In this document: one piece after another, positions 63,955-64,000 of the stretch | Layout of the letters: each line of letters opens with the position of its first letter | How positions within the stretch are numbered: position 1 is the stretch's first letter | NCBI RefSeq assembly: GCF_024362695.1 | Contig: NC_065420.1 | Location: 2,760,501-2,824,500, forward strand | DNA from: Pectinophora gossypiella | Lineage: Eukaryota > Arthropoda > Insecta > Lepidoptera > Gelechiidae | Direction of reading: 5' to 3' | DNA length: 64,000 bases | Notes under the pieces: generated by a model | Told to the model about the DNA's origin: nothing | The model's database searches: none | What the model saw: the letters and a program-made list of their open reading frames with translations, nothing else | Position numbers and translations under genes: made by a program

Positions 63955-64000
63955 ACAGGGTGTTAGTGACATCGTAACGAATACTAAGGGGGATGATTCA
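63955..64000. mobile_element. MITE family E, cut by the window edge
   Basis: TA then CAGGGTGTTAGTGACATCGT and CTAAGGGGGATGATTCA. Confidence 0.7.

Overview
This looks like nuclear DNA of an insect, very probably a moth or butterfly. It is AT-rich, intron-rich and packed with the repeat classes typical of Lepidoptera: tRNA-derived SINEs, many short inverted-repeat transposons (MITEs), Helitron-like ends and 5'-truncated non-LTR retrotransposons. I see no prokaryotic gene, rRNA gene, functional tRNA gene or CRISPR array. The taxon is inferred from repeat style and is not proven.

Region 1 (1-38046) contains no host gene that I can demonstrate. It is a graveyard of nested mobile elements. Several insertions can be resolved to the base by their target-site duplications (TSDs): a chimeric tRNA/5S-rRNA SINE, SINE family B, a Helitron-like element split by a LINE fragment, an 864-bp terminal-inverted-repeat (TIR) element, and a piggyBac-type MITE inside a mariner-type MITE. 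One weak first-exon candidate lies at 34249-34314.

Region 2 (38047-63747, minus strand) is the 3' two thirds of one large host gene: an ABC transporter of subfamily A. I assembled 23 consecutive exons by hand. All junctions agree in phase and together give 1,227 uninterrupted codons plus a stop: end of transmembrane domain 1 linker, nucleotide-binding domain (NBD) 1, transmembrane domain 2, NBD2 and C-terminal domain. The 5' part lies beyond the right edge. Both NBDs keep Walker A and Walker B but have altered ABC signatures and lack the H-loop histidine. NBD2 also lacks the Q-loop glutamine. This suggests a weak or non-hydrolysing ATPase. The gene has a GC-AG intron, a 21-bp microexon, a MITE 15 nt from a splice acceptor and a possible decayed exon duplicate.

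Region 3 is inside that gene. About 42180-46675 (plus strand, antisense to the host) is an apparently full-length two-ORF non-LTR retrotransposon of the Jockey/CR1 group with open endonuclease and reverse transcriptase. It sits in the intron between visible exons 19 and 20. Other introns hold SINEs, MITEs and 3' ends of other LINEs.

The repeats form a network. An RTE-type LINE 3' end (49930-50289) shares its last ~45 bases with two unrelated SINE families in the window, which suggests that one LINE machinery moves all three. Repeat families carry letters local to this report. Boundaries are exact where TSDs are stated and otherwise approximate (tens of bases).
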